Source: an uncultured Prevotellaceae bacterium
Lineage (GTDB): Bacteria > Bacteroidota > Bacteroidia > Bacteroidales > Bacteroidaceae
NCBI GenBank assembly: GCA_946626595.1
Contig: CAMOUQ010000006.1
Location: 1 to 61,255, forward strand
Length of the DNA: 61,255 bases
Direction of reading: 5' to 3'
Shown here piece by piece: positions 50,772-59,770 of this stretch. Under the pieces are notes generated by a model. It was not told the origin of the DNA. It made no database searches and was given only the letters and a program-made list of their open reading frames with translations. The position numbers and the translations under genes are program-made. How positions within the stretch are numbered: the stretch's first letter is position 1; each line of letters begins with the position of its first letter.

Positions 50772-50802
50772 TTGCAGGGCTGGAAACTTTTTCGTATCTT
50801 TG
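50772..50802 (+). promoter_or_regulatory. Promoter of metY
   Basis: TTG (50772-50774), 20 bp, then TATCTTTG (50795-50802), a full match 29 bp before the chosen ATG. It is back-to-back with the pepD promoter and shows that an earlier ATG at 50772 cannot be the start. Confidence 0.7.
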
Positions 50803-50831
50803 CAGCCGAATTACTTTCAACCACATCCAGA

Positions 50832-52109
50832 ATGAAAAAGAACCTCGACACCATCTGCATCCATGGCGGATGGAAGCCCGCAAAGGGCGAGCCCCAACAA
50901 ATGCCCATCTGCCAGAGTACGACCTTCAAATACGAGACCAGCGAGCAGATGGCCCGCCTGTTCGACTTGAAGGACAACGGATACTTCTACACCCGCCTGG
51001 CAAACCCCACCAACGATGCCGTGGCCAAGAAGATTGCGGCCCTGGAAGGCGGCGTAGGCGCCGTGCTGACCAGCAGCGGACAGGCTGCCAACTTCTATGC
51101 CGTATTCAACATCTGCGAGGCTGGCGACCACTTCATCACCTCCAACACCATCTACGGCGGCACCTTTAACCTTTTTGCCGTCACGATGAAGAAATTAGGC
51201 ATCGAATGCACCTTCGTAGACCCCGACTGGGACGATGAGCGCATCGAGAAGGAGTTCCGCCCCAACACGAAATGCTTCTTCGGCGAGACCATCAGCAACC
51301 CCGGCGGCAATGTATTCGACATCGAACGCTTTGCCCGCATGGCTCACAAGCATCAGATTCCCCTCATCGTGGACAACACCTTTGCCACACCCATCAACTG
51401 CCGCCCCTTCGAGTGGGGAGCCGACATCGTCACCCACTCCACCACCAAATACATGGACGGACATGCAACTCAGGTGGGCGGTGCCGTAGTGGACAGCGGC
51501 AACTTCGACTGGGATGCCTATGGCGAGAAGTTCCCCGGACTGACTACTCCCGACGAGAGCTACCACGGACTGACCTATACCAAACAGTTCGGCAAGCTGG
51601 CCTACACCACGAAACTCGTAAGCCAACTGATGCGCGACCTGGGTAGCATACCTGCACCCCAGAACTCTTTCCTTCTGAACCTGGGACTGGAGACCCTGCA
51701 CCTGCGCATGGCCCGTCACTGCGAGAATGCACAGAAGGTGGCCGAGTGGCTGGAGAAGAATCCCCGTGTGTCGTGGGTCAACTATGCGGGTCTGCCCAGC
51801 AACAAATACTACAAGTTGGCACAGAAGTATATGCCCAACGGCACCTGCGGCGTCATTGCCTTCGGTCTGAAAGGCACGCGCCAGGATGCCATCCGCTTCA
51901 TGGACAACCTGGACTTCATCTCCATCGTCACCCACGTGGCCGACGCCCGCACCTGTGTTCTGCATCCGGCCTCACACACCCATCGCCAGATGAGCGACGA
52001 GCAGTTGCTCGAGGCAGGCGTGGCTCCCGACCTGATTCGTCTGTCCGTAGGCATCGAAGCCGTCGACGACATCATCGCCGACCTGCAACAGGCTATGGAT
52101 AAGATGTGA
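50832..52109 (+). CDS. metY: O-acetylhomoserine sulfhydrylase (PLP enzyme)
   Basis: A 425-aa Cys/Met-metabolism PLP enzyme. It starts at 50832 (MKKNLDTICIHGGWKPAKGE). Family motifs are YTRLANPTN, LTSSGQAANFYAVFN, IPLIVDNTFATPIN and the PLP lysine in THSTTKYMDGHATQVGG. The C-terminus has THVADARTCVLHPASHTHRQ and IRLSVGIEAVDDIIADL. These favour O-acetylhomoserine (thiol)-lyase, which makes homocysteine from O-acetylhomoserine and sulfide. No methionine-biosynthesis neighbours are present. Confidence 0.93.
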   Translation: MKKNLDTICIHGGWKPAKGEPQQMPICQSTTFKYETSEQMARLFDLKDNGYFYTRLANPTNDAVAKKIAALEGGVGAVLTSSGQAANFYAVFNICEAGDHFITSNTIYGGTFNLFAVTMKKLGIECTFVDPDWDDERIEKEFRPNTKCFFGETISNPGGNVFDIERFARMAHKHQIPLIVDNTFATPINCRPFEWGADIVTHSTTKYMDGHATQVGGAVVDSGNFDWDAYGEKFPGLTTPDESYHGLTYTKQFGKLAYTTKLVSQLMRDLGSIPAPQNSFLLNLGLETLHLRMARHCENAQKVAEWLEKNPRVSWVNYAGLPSNKYYKLAQKYMPNGTCGVIAFGLKGTRQDAIRFMDNLDFISIVTHVADARTCVLHPASHTHRQMSDEQLLEAGVAPDLIRLSVGIEAVDDIIADLQQAMDKM

Positions 52110-52121
52110 TCAAAAAGTACG

Positions 52122-54182
52122 TCATCGTTCTATGAGGATGCGGGCGTCGACAGCCACTACATCGTTTTCGTCGGCTATGAGGGGATTGATGTCCATCTCC
52201 TTGATTTCGATAGCAAAGCGCAGAAGCGTAGAGAGGCGAACGATAATCTCGGCATACTTCTGTTCGTTGATGCCGGCCTGGCCGCGTGTGCCTTGCAGAA
52301 TCTTGTAGCCGCGGAGGGAGTGTATCATAGAGTAGGCCTCAGCATTGCTGAGCGGTGCCAGACCCGAACGAACATCCTTGAGCACCTCGACGAAGATGCC
52401 CCCGAGGCCGCAGAGCACCACGTGCCCGAAACTGGGCTCGTACTTGGCACCGATGAACAGTTCCGTGCCCTTGAGCATCTTCTGCACCATGACTCCCACT
52501 GCGCCATCGATTTGCATCATGCGTTCGAACTCGAGTTCGAGATGCTTGGGTGAGCGTATGTTGAGGGAGACGCCGCCCACATCGCTTTTGTGGATGGGGC
52601 CGACGACTTTGGCCACCACGGGATAGCCCACCCGCTGGGCGAAAGCCACGAGTTCGTCCTTCTGGGCAGAGACGAGTTCGGGCACCATGGGTATACCGGC
52701 ACAGGAGAGGATGTCGCGGACGGTCTGGGGCGGCACGTAGCCATTGCTGTCGATGCCTTGGATTATCTTATGGAGTTGCTGGATGTCGATGCCGTAAAGC
52801 TGCACTTCGGGCGGTGCCGGCTGCGGCGTGTGCATAATCTGGGAGAGGGCTGTGGCCAACGTCACCTCGTCAGAGAAGTTGACATGCCCTTTCTGAAGGA
52901 ATTCTGCCACCTCGGGCCCCGCTGTATGCAGACTTGGCAGCACGGGGAAGATGGGTTTCTTGCACTCCAGAATCTTCCGGTGCAACGTCTCGTAGGCCTC
53001 GTAGAGGGTGGTGAGCCCAGGGGTGCCGTAGATGACCGCGATGGCATCGATGTTGTCGAACTTCTGTTCGCAGTAGTCGATGGCAATGCCCAGATGTTCG
53101 GGAGTGCCTGTGGCCAGGATGTCGATGGGGTTGGCAACGGCTGATCCGGGGTACAATTTCTCCTTCAGTTCATCGACCTGAGGGCCTTCGAGTTTCGGCA
53201 CGCTGAGTCCGCCCTTCGAGAGGGCATCGGTGAGCATCACGCCAGGTCCGCCGGCATGGGTGACGATGGCAAAGTTGCGTCCCTTGAGGGGTGGTAAAGT
53301 GAAAATGCAACCCACGGTGGTGAGTTCCTCGCGACTGAAGCAGCGCACAATACCCGCCTTGCGGAAAAGGGCTTCGACCGCAGCGTCACTGGAGGCAATG
53401 GCTCCCGTGTGACTGGACGCCGCCCTGCTGCCGCTCTCGCTGGAACCTGCCTTGATGGCAGCTATGCGACAGCCCTTGCGGATGAGGTTGCCGGCATGGT
53501 ACAAGAGTTTGTCGGGATTGGAGATATTCTCGATATAAAGCAACTTCACATGGGAATCGGTCTCGGGATTGAACCGTTCGTCCATATACTGCAGCACGTC
53601 TTCGATGCCGATCTGCTTGCCATTGCCGATGGACCATACGCTGTTGAACTGCAAGCCCTTGGCAACGGCACTCTCGAGAATGAACACTGCTGTGGCACCA
53701 GACCCACTGACAAAATCGACGCCCTTGGGATTCAGGGCAGGAATGGGTTTGGTGAAAACCGAATGATGGTTGCGGGTCAGGAGCCCGATGCAGTTGGGAC
53801 CAATGAGGGAAGCACCATACTGGGCACAGGTGTCGATGATGCGCTGCTCCAACGCTGCTCCCTCCTTCGTCTCCTCGCCAAATCCTGCAGAGATGATGAT
53901 GAAGGCCTTTGTACCCTTGTCCCTTGCCAACAGTTCGACGTTTTCGGGACACAACCGGGCCGGGATGGCCAGTATGGCCAGTTCGGTGGGAGGCAGTGCG
54001 TTGGCATCATGAAACACCTTGACGCCCTGCACCTCGTCTTCCTTCGGGTTTACCACTCTCAATGTTCCCCGGTAGCCTCCCTGCAATAAGTTTCGCACGA
54101 GAGCGCCACCTGGTTTGTGTACGTTGTTCGACCCTCCCACAACGACAATGCTCTGGGGGTCTAATAGTTCGCGATTAATCAT
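52122..54182 (-). CDS. Acyl-CoA synthetase (ADP-forming), fused subunits
   Basis: A 686-aa enzyme of the acetate-CoA ligase (ADP-forming) family, which turns an acyl-CoA into free acid while making ATP. It has an N-terminal CoA-binding domain (SIVVVGGSNNVHKPGGALV), a succinyl-CoA-ligase-like part with the phospho-histidine (SHTGAIASSDAAVEAL), and a C-terminal ATP-grasp domain (VGYPVVAKVVGPIHKSDVGG, KGTELFIGAKYEPSFGHVVL). Both subunits are fused in one chain. Its start overlaps the mutarotase stop by 8 bp, so it is the last gene of the fucose operon. It might harvest ATP from acetyl- or propionyl-CoA formed from fucose; that is inference. Confidence 0.9.
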   Translation of the reverse strand: MINRELLDPQSIVVVGGSNNVHKPGGALVRNLLQGGYRGTLRVVNPKEDEVQGVKVFHDANALPPTELAILAIPARLCPENVELLARDKGTKAFIIISAGFGEETKEGAALEQRIIDTCAQYGASLIGPNCIGLLTRNHHSVFTKPIPALNPKGVDFVSGSGATAVFILESAVAKGLQFNSVWSIGNGKQIGIEDVLQYMDERFNPETDSHVKLLYIENISNPDKLLYHAGNLIRKGCRIAAIKAGSSESGSRAASSHTGAIASSDAAVEALFRKAGIVRCFSREELTTVGCIFTLPPLKGRNFAIVTHAGGPGVMLTDALSKGGLSVPKLEGPQVDELKEKLYPGSAVANPIDILATGTPEHLGIAIDYCEQKFDNIDAIAVIYGTPGLTTLYEAYETLHRKILECKKPIFPVLPSLHTAGPEVAEFLQKGHVNFSDEVTLATALSQIMHTPQPAPPEVQLYGIDIQQLHKIIQGIDSNGYVPPQTVRDILSCAGIPMVPELVSAQKDELVAFAQRVGYPVVAKVVGPIHKSDVGGVSLNIRSPKHLELEFERMMQIDGAVGVMVQKMLKGTELFIGAKYEPSFGHVVLCGLGGIFVEVLKDVRSGLAPLSNAEAYSMIHSLRGYKILQGTRGQAGINEQKYAEIIVRLSTLLRFAIEIKEMDINPLIADENDVVAVDARILIER

Positions 54183-54558
54183 ATAAATAAAACATCCGGT
54201 CCATCATTTTCCACTTCTCGTCGCTGGTGGCTCCTTCGGCACACTGCTGGAAGAGGGCCATATAGTCCTCCCACTCCTGCTGCCGTGGCAGGGTTGCCAG
54301 TCGGGCCATTGCCGACGGCCAGTCGAAATCGGCAGGCGTCTCCACTATCATCACCAGGCGCGTGCCGAGGATGTAGATTTCCATCTCCAGGATGCCCACC
54401 AGGCGGATGCCGTCCAGAATCTCTTTCCAGGCTGCTTCCCGACTGTGGCGCCGACGGTATTCGGCTATCAGCTCGGGATTGTCGCGCAGGTCCATGGTCT
54501 GCACATAGCGCTTCACGGGCTGGCTGTAATGCTTTTGGAGGAATCCTTCCGTATTCAT
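54175..54558 (-). CDS. L-fucose/L-rhamnose mutarotase (RhaM family)
   Basis: A 127-aa protein of the RhaM-type mutarotase family (COG3254 from memory), which interconverts sugar anomers. The family is visible in the VKRYVQTMDLRDNPELIAEY start, with histidine in YRRRHSREAAW, then GILEMEIYILGTRLVMIVET and the WEDYMALFQ end. This is not the FucU fold. Position between fucP and the acyl-CoA synthetase suggests L-fucose as substrate. It overlaps the next gene by 8 bp and the previous one by 4 bp. Confidence 0.88.
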   Translation of the reverse strand: MNTEGFLQKHYSQPVKRYVQTMDLRDNPELIAEYRRRHSREAAWKEILDGIRLVGILEMEIYILGTRLVMIVETPADFDWPSAMARLATLPRQQEWEDYMALFQQCAEGATSDEKWKMMDRMFYLYD

Positions 54559-55916
54559 GCTTCCCTCATCTTAAAGGTTTGATAACCATATATCGTAATC
54601 ATCACGAAGCAGACGAGCGGCAGGATGAAGGATACATTGACAGCAGGCCAACCCAGAATCTCCTGCTGGTCGATGATGAGACCCTGCAGAGGAGGCATCA
54701 ACGCTCCACCCACGATAGCCATAACCAGGAAGGCAGCACCAAGAGAGGTGTCTTCGGCACTCACGTTCTCCAGTGCAATGCCATAGATGCTGGGGAACAT
54801 GATGGACATGAACAGACTGATGCACACCAGGCTGTAGAGTCCCCACATACCCTCAATGCAGATGGCCCCGAGGGTGCACAGCGTGGCACCCACACCGAAC
54901 AGGCCCAGCAGGCGGCGCTGGTTGATATACTTCATGATGTAAGTTCCCAGAAAGCGGCCCGTCAGCGAGAGCGACATCGCCAGTATGTTGTAACGCTGTG
55001 CCGTTGCCTTATCGATACCCAAGTGGTCGGCATACTGGATGATGAAGGTCCACACCATGATTTGGGCAGCGACGTAGAGCACCTGTGCAAACACGCCGTT
55101 GCGGTATATCCGATTGTGCCACAACCGGGAGAGCGTGGTGCGCGCACTGACATTGGCCACCTGTTCGCCCTTCAGCGAGGGCATCTTGGTGAGAGCGATG
55201 ATGACGAACATCACGAGCACCACCAATCCGATAGCCACATAGGGGTCGCGGATGATGGCAAGGTCGTGGACGCGGATGTTGGCTTTCTCGGCTTCGCTCA
55301 AGCCGTGAAAGAGTATCTGTCCTGCAGCATCGCGACGATCGCTAATGAGGTTGGGAAGAACGATGAACGAAGCCACAGCCATTCCTGAGAGCGAACCCAC
55401 AGGATTGAAGGCCTGAGCCAGATTGAGTCGGCGTGTGCTGTTCTCCTTTGCTCCCAGAGAGAGAATGAAGGGGTTGGCACTGGTCTCAAGGAAAGCCAGG
55501 CCGAACGTGAGGATGTAGAGCGACACACAGAAGAACGTAAACTGCTGGAACTGAGCTGCAGGGATGAAGAGGAAGGCTCCTACGGCATAGAGTCCGAGGC
55601 CGATGAGCACACCCACTTTATAGGAGTACTTGCGGATGAACAGGGCTGCCGGAACAGCCATCGTTGCATAGCCACCATAGAAGGCAAACTGCACCATCGA
55701 GGCTTTGGCTGCCGACAACTCCATCAGTGTCTGGAATGCTGCCACCATCGGGTTCGTGATGTCGTTGGCAAAACCCCACAGGGCAAACAACGAAGTAATG
55801 AGGATGAAAGTGAGGAGGTATTTCCGTTCTACAAGGGGGGACCCTCCCCTCGACCTCTCTGTTTGGGAGGGAGTAGTTTGTACTTGAACAGATGTATCGT
55901 TCATTGATGTATTCAT
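54555..55916 (-). CDS. fucP: L-fucose:proton symporter (FucP family MFS)
   Basis: A 453-aa major-facilitator permease with about 12 membrane segments. Family motifs include LFALWGFANDITNPMVAAFQ (with the conserved Asn/Asp) and LAFLETSANPFILSLG. It imports L-fucose with a proton. The cytoplasmic N-terminus (1-30) contains TPSQTERSRGGSP, encoded by one arm of the GC-rich inverted repeat, and is unlike other FucP starts. It overlaps the mutarotase by 4 bp and follows fucI by 77 bp. Confidence 0.93.
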   Translation of the reverse strand: MNTSMNDTSVQVQTTPSQTERSRGGSPLVERKYLLTFILITSLFALWGFANDITNPMVAAFQTLMELSAAKASMVQFAFYGGYATMAVPAALFIRKYSYKVGVLIGLGLYAVGAFLFIPAAQFQQFTFFCVSLYILTFGLAFLETSANPFILSLGAKENSTRRLNLAQAFNPVGSLSGMAVASFIVLPNLISDRRDAAGQILFHGLSEAEKANIRVHDLAIIRDPYVAIGLVVLVMFVIIALTKMPSLKGEQVANVSARTTLSRLWHNRIYRNGVFAQVLYVAAQIMVWTFIIQYADHLGIDKATAQRYNILAMSLSLTGRFLGTYIMKYINQRRLLGLFGVGATLCTLGAICIEGMWGLYSLVCISLFMSIMFPSIYGIALENVSAEDTSLGAAFLVMAIVGGALMPPLQGLIIDQQEILGWPAVNVSFILPLVCFVMITIYGYQTFKMREA

Positions 55917-55994
55917 AATAGTAAAATAAGGTATAAAGTTTCAGTCTTCCAAAGTAACCGCCCCCCGCCCTACAAGAGACGGGGGGGAGGGTCT
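55834..55994. repeat. GC-rich inverted repeat pair at the fucI/fucP junction
   Basis: Minus-orientation copy at 55834-55874 and plus-orientation copy at 55957-55994, with an 82-bp AT-rich spacer. The right arm ends at the fucI stop (55994-55996). The spacer holds the fucP ATG (55916), and the left arm encodes its N-terminal PSQTERSRGGSP. The core is more diverged than in the other two pairs (CAAACAGAGAGG versus CTACAAGAGACGG). Confidence 0.7.
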
Positions 55995-57814
55995 TACTTA
56001 TACATCGGTCCAAAGTTCTGGCAAGCTCTGTAGTCGGCACCTTCCTTGTCCATTCCGAAAGCATTCCATGCCGACGGGCGGAAGATGTCCTCGTCCTTGA
56101 TGTTGTGCATCGAAACGGGGATTCGAAGGATGGAACACAGCGTGATGATGTCGGCACCAATGTGTCCGTAGGCAATAGCTCCATGATTGGCACCCCAGCA
56201 ATTCATGACGGAATAGACGTCCTTGAAGCAATCCTTGCTTGCGTCCAGACGAGGCACAAACCAAGTGGTGGGCCATGTGGGGTCGGTTCGCTTGTCGAGG
56301 ATGTCATTCACTTCCGGATCGAGTTCAACAGTCCATCCTTCTGCCAACTGCAGCACAGGACCAAGTCCCTTCACCATATTGATGCGCATCATGGTCATAG
56401 GCATTCCGCCCTTCGAGAGGAAGTGCGACGAATAACCTCCTCCACGGAAGTAATCGCGGTCGGCAGGCATCCAGCTTGTAGCTTTCAGGCAGGCCTCCTG
56501 ATCGGCATCGGTCAGTTCCCAATGTGGCTTCATGGTGGGATTGCCTTCGGCATCAGTCATTGCACCAGTGGCATCGAGGGTGGTTGCACCAGAATTAATA
56601 AGATGGATGAAACCGCCTGCAGCCAATCCCTGCGGACGCTTGCCTGTTACACGTTCCACTGCATCTGGACTCCAGTAGGTGCGAATGTCCGAGAACATCA
56701 CGCCTCGATTGGTAATCAGGTGACCGAAGAGCATCGACATTCCGTTCAGGAAGTCATTTTCTGTGGCAAGGACATCGGCCTCGCGTGGACCGTTCCAGTC
56801 GAACGAGGTGCAAAGCATGGATTCCGGGAAGTCGAAGTTGGGTTTGTAGTCGGTCCACTGACGCTGGCCTTGCACGCCACCAAAGATGGCATTGTGACCC
56901 AGAGCCTCCTCCTTGTAGCCCATCTCCAGCAGGCGAGGATTGCCGTGCATGAGGTCGCGGATAATCATCATCGTCTTCACGGTGAACTCCCAGTCCTGGT
57001 CCTTCTCCTCGCGGTTCTTACCCTTTCCCTTTCCGTTGAAAGTAGTCATGGGAGTACCTGGGAAGAGCGGACGGTCCTCATTATAGTCGTGACCCTCGTT
57101 GGTCTTGCAATACTTCTCAACCCACTGCATAGCCTTCTGGAACTCTTCCTTGTCGTAAATGCCGAAGTCCACACGACGCAGGATTTCCACCAACGACACA
57201 TATTCCGTACGCATTCCGAGATAGTGCTGCAACATGTCGGCATCGACGATACTGCCTGCAATACCCATGCAGGTGTTGCCCATCGAGAGATAGCTCTTGC
57301 CCTTCATCGTAGCCACAGCCTGTGCTGCACGAGCAAAGCGCAGAATCTTTTCTGCCACATCTTCGGGAATGGTATTGTCGTCGAGGTCTTGCACATCGTG
57401 GCCATAGATGCCGAAGGCAGGCAATCCCTTCTGGGCATGTGCGGCCAGCACTGCAGCCAGATAGACGGCTCCAGGACGTTCTGTGCCATTGAAACCCCAT
57501 ACAGCCTTGGGATAGTGGGGATTCATGTCCATCGTCTCAGAACCGTAGCACCAGCATGAGGTGACTGTGATGGTACTTCCCACCCCTTCGCGCTCGAACT
57601 TCTCGGCACACGCGGCACTCTCGGCCACACGACCGATAGTCCCGTCGGCTATCACGCACTCCACAGGACTTCCGTCGCCATTACGGAGATTTGAAGATAT
57701 CAACTCGGCTACAGCTTTAGCCAGAGCCATTGTCTTCTCTTCCAGACTTTCGCGCACGCCACCCTGACGTCCGTCGATGGTTGGACGAATTCCAATTCTC
57801 GGATAGTTTTTCAT
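55994..57814 (-). CDS. fucI: L-fucose isomerase
   Basis: A 606-aa enzyme that converts L-fucose to L-fuculose. It matches the E. coli enzyme along its whole length, e.g. [77 protein letters not shown] and [11 protein letters not shown]. The Mn-binding Glu (ATEND...), Asp ([11 protein letters not shown]) and His (WGANHGAI) are in place. No fuculokinase or fuculose-phosphate aldolase gene is nearby. It is fourth in the cluster, 23 bp after the zinc dehydrogenase. Confidence 0.98.
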   Translation of the reverse strand: MKNYPRIGIRPTIDGRQGGVRESLEEKTMALAKAVAELISSNLRNGDGSPVECVIADGTIGRVAESAACAEKFEREGVGSTITVTSCWCYGSETMDMNPHYPKAVWGFNGTERPGAVYLAAVLAAHAQKGLPAFGIYGHDVQDLDDNTIPEDVAEKILRFARAAQAVATMKGKSYLSMGNTCMGIAGSIVDADMLQHYLGMRTEYVSLVEILRRVDFGIYDKEEFQKAMQWVEKYCKTNEGHDYNEDRPLFPGTPMTTFNGKGKGKNREEKDQDWEFTVKTMMIIRDLMHGNPRLLEMGYKEEALGHNAIFGGVQGQRQWTDYKPNFDFPESMLCTSFDWNGPREADVLATENDFLNGMSMLFGHLITNRGVMFSDIRTYWSPDAVERVTGKRPQGLAAGGFIHLINSGATTLDATGAMTDAEGNPTMKPHWELTDADQEACLKATSWMPADRDYFRGGGYSSHFLSKGGMPMTMMRINMVKGLGPVLQLAEGWTVELDPEVNDILDKRTDPTWPTTWFVPRLDASKDCFKDVYSVMNCWGANHGAIAYGHIGADIITLCSILRIPVSMHNIKDEDIFRPSAWNAFGMDKEGADYRACQNFGPMYK

Positions 57815-57837
57815 AGATATTCGGATTTAAGATTTGA

Positions 57838-58860
57838 TTAACGATTGAAGTCCACCAAGATGCGGAACACGCGACCGGGTTGCTCACTCCATGCCTGCAT
57901 GGCTTCTGCCGCATCTTCAGGCTTTACGACACGACTGATGAGTCGCTCTGTCGGACAAGTGCCACGTTCCAAGTAACGGATGACAGCACGGAAATCGCCA
58001 GGTAGGGCATTGCGTGAACCACGAATGTCAAGTTCCTTCTGTACGAACAACTTCGTCTGGAACGACACCTCGCTCTTGGCATATCCGATACAAACCACAC
58101 GGCCCGTGAAGTCGACCTCGTCAATTGCCATCTGATAGGTGGGAATACTGCCTACGGCCTCTATCACCACATCGGGACCGAAGCCGTCTGTCAGTTCCTG
58201 CAAGCGGGCATGCACGTCATCAGTGCGTGTGTTGATGACATGCGAGGCTCCCATCTCTCGGGCCAAGGCCAGTTTCTCGTCGTCGATGTCTGCAGCCACG
58301 ACTGTAGCACCTCGCAGCGACGAACGGACTATGGCTCCCATGCCCACCATGCCGCAACCAATGACCAGGACAATGTCGCTATCGGTCACCTGTCCGCGAT
58401 TGACGGCATGAAAGCCCACACTCATGGGCTCCACCAGTGCGCACTGCTCCGGCGACAAGTCCATGGCCGGAATCACCTTGTCCCAGGGCAGGCAGATGGT
58501 CTCGCGCATGGCACCGTTGCGCTGCACACCAAGGGTTTCGTTATGCTGGCAAGCATTTACCCGGCCGTTGCGACACGAAGCACAATGTCCGCAATTCGTG
58601 TACGGATTCACGGTGACGACCATGCCCTCTTGCAACGTCTCAGGCACACCTTCGCCTACCTGCTCTATCACGGCGCCCACCTCGTGGCCCGGGATGACGG
58701 GCATCCGGACCATGGGATTGCGGCCCATATAAGTACTTAGATCGGAACCGCAGAAGCCCACATAGCACAGACGCAACTTCACTTCGCCGCAACGCGGAGC
58801 CTGTTCCTCCACCTCCACGACCTGCATTTGCCTTTCGGCTGTAATCTTTATAGCTTTCAT
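57838..58860 (-). CDS. Zinc-dependent medium-chain alcohol dehydrogenase
   Basis: A 340-aa dehydrogenase. Catalytic zinc residues are in FCGSDLSTY and IPGHEVGAVIE. The structural zinc site has four cysteines (NCGHCASCRNGRVNAC). The nucleotide fold is VIGCGMVGMGAIV followed by an acidic residue (AADIDDEK), which suggests NAD. The family includes sorbitol, galactitol-phosphate and threonine dehydrogenases. In this cluster it could oxidise 2-keto-3-deoxy-L-fuconate or handle lactaldehyde; neither can be chosen from sequence. It starts 1 bp after the amidohydrolase stop. Confidence 0.88.
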   Translation of the reverse strand: MKAIKITAERQMQVVEVEEQAPRCGEVKLRLCYVGFCGSDLSTYMGRNPMVRMPVIPGHEVGAVIEQVGEGVPETLQEGMVVTVNPYTNCGHCASCRNGRVNACQHNETLGVQRNGAMRETICLPWDKVIPAMDLSPEQCALVEPMSVGFHAVNRGQVTDSDIVLVIGCGMVGMGAIVRSSLRGATVVAADIDDEKLALAREMGASHVINTRTDDVHARLQELTDGFGPDVVIEAVGSIPTYQMAIDEVDFTGRVVCIGYAKSEVSFQTKLFVQKELDIRGSRNALPGDFRAVIRYLERGTCPTERLISRVVKPEDAAEAMQAWSEQPGRVFRILVDFNR

Positions 58861-58861
58861 T

Positions 58862-59770
58862 TTATTCTGACATGTTTTTAATGTATGGTAAATCTATTAT
58901 TTGCCCGAAGCCATAGAAGCGATGGGCGTTCTCACCCAGGAACTGCGCCTTCTGCCTATCGGTCAGTTCCCGGGATTTCGTCACGAAGTCGTACGACATG
59001 CGATAGGTGATGGCCGTGATGGTGCGCGGATAGTCGGAGCCCCACATCAACTTGTCCCACCCCACGAGGTCGGCTGCCTCGCGTATGGCCCGTATGGCTG
59101 AGGGGAAGGGATAGAACTCGGGGTTGTAGAGCCACGTGATGCCGCCCGACTCCACCATCACGTTCTCGTAGCGTGCCAACATGATCTCTTGCCGCCAGCA
59201 TTCGTTTTCCCAAGGGGGCGTGGCAGGTTGGTCGGCCATACCCAAGTGCCCGATGGCAACCTTCAGACGGGGGCATTCCTGAATGACCTCGCGCATCTCG
59301 GCAGTCTGTCTGTCGCCATCGGCCAGGCACATGGAGACCACCATGTCACGCGCTTCCATCATACGGAACAAGGGCATGAGGGTCAGCAGCGACTCCTGCA
59401 TGCGATGACCTGGAAAGGCAATGCCCTTCAGTCCGGAATCGACAACGGCCTGTGCCTCGCTGAGGTTCCATGCCATGCCCATGCAGAAGAAGCGGTCGGG
59501 ATAGCGGGCCTGCACCTCGGCAAGGTAGGCATTCTGGTTGCCGTCGATGACTTCCTGCAACACTACGGCCGCGCCCACCTGGGCATAGTCCATATTGCTG
59601 AGGAACACCTCGGCGGTATTGCGCCCGTCTATCATGAAGGGCGGAAGCATCTGACGTTCTTCGCCGAAGAACTCGCTGCGGCTGCCGTTGGGCCGGAGCG
59701 TGCGGATGGGCGAACCGTTCACCACGGTATCTTGTTGCAGCCACAAGTGGCTGTGAGCATCGATAATCAT
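58862..59770 (-). CDS. Amidohydrolase-2 family protein, probable L-fuconolactonase
   Basis: A 302-aa TIM-barrel hydrolase. I start it at 59770 (MIIDAHSHLWLQ), where the TAA of the upstream gene shares an A with this ATG. The metal motif DAHSHLW, the IGHLGM histidine and the MWGSDYPRT aspartate are those of the amidohydrolase-2/lactonase group. L-fuconolactonases and L-rhamnono-lactonases belong here. Its place directly after an aldo/keto reductase and before fucI supports opening of L-fucono-lactone. Another carboxylic-ester or decarboxylase role cannot be ruled out. Confidence 0.82.
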   Translation of the reverse strand: MIIDAHSHLWLQQDTVVNGSPIRTLRPNGSRSEFFGEERQMLPPFMIDGRNTAEVFLSNMDYAQVGAAVVLQEVIDGNQNAYLAEVQARYPDRFFCMGMAWNLSEAQAVVDSGLKGIAFPGHRMQESLLTLMPLFRMMEARDMVVSMCLADGDRQTAEMREVIQECPRLKVAIGHLGMADQPATPPWENECWRQEIMLARYENVMVESGGITWLYNPEFYPFPSAIRAIREAADLVGWDKLMWGSDYPRTITAITYRMSYDFVTKSRELTDRQKAQFLGENAHRFYGFGQIIDLPYIKNMSE

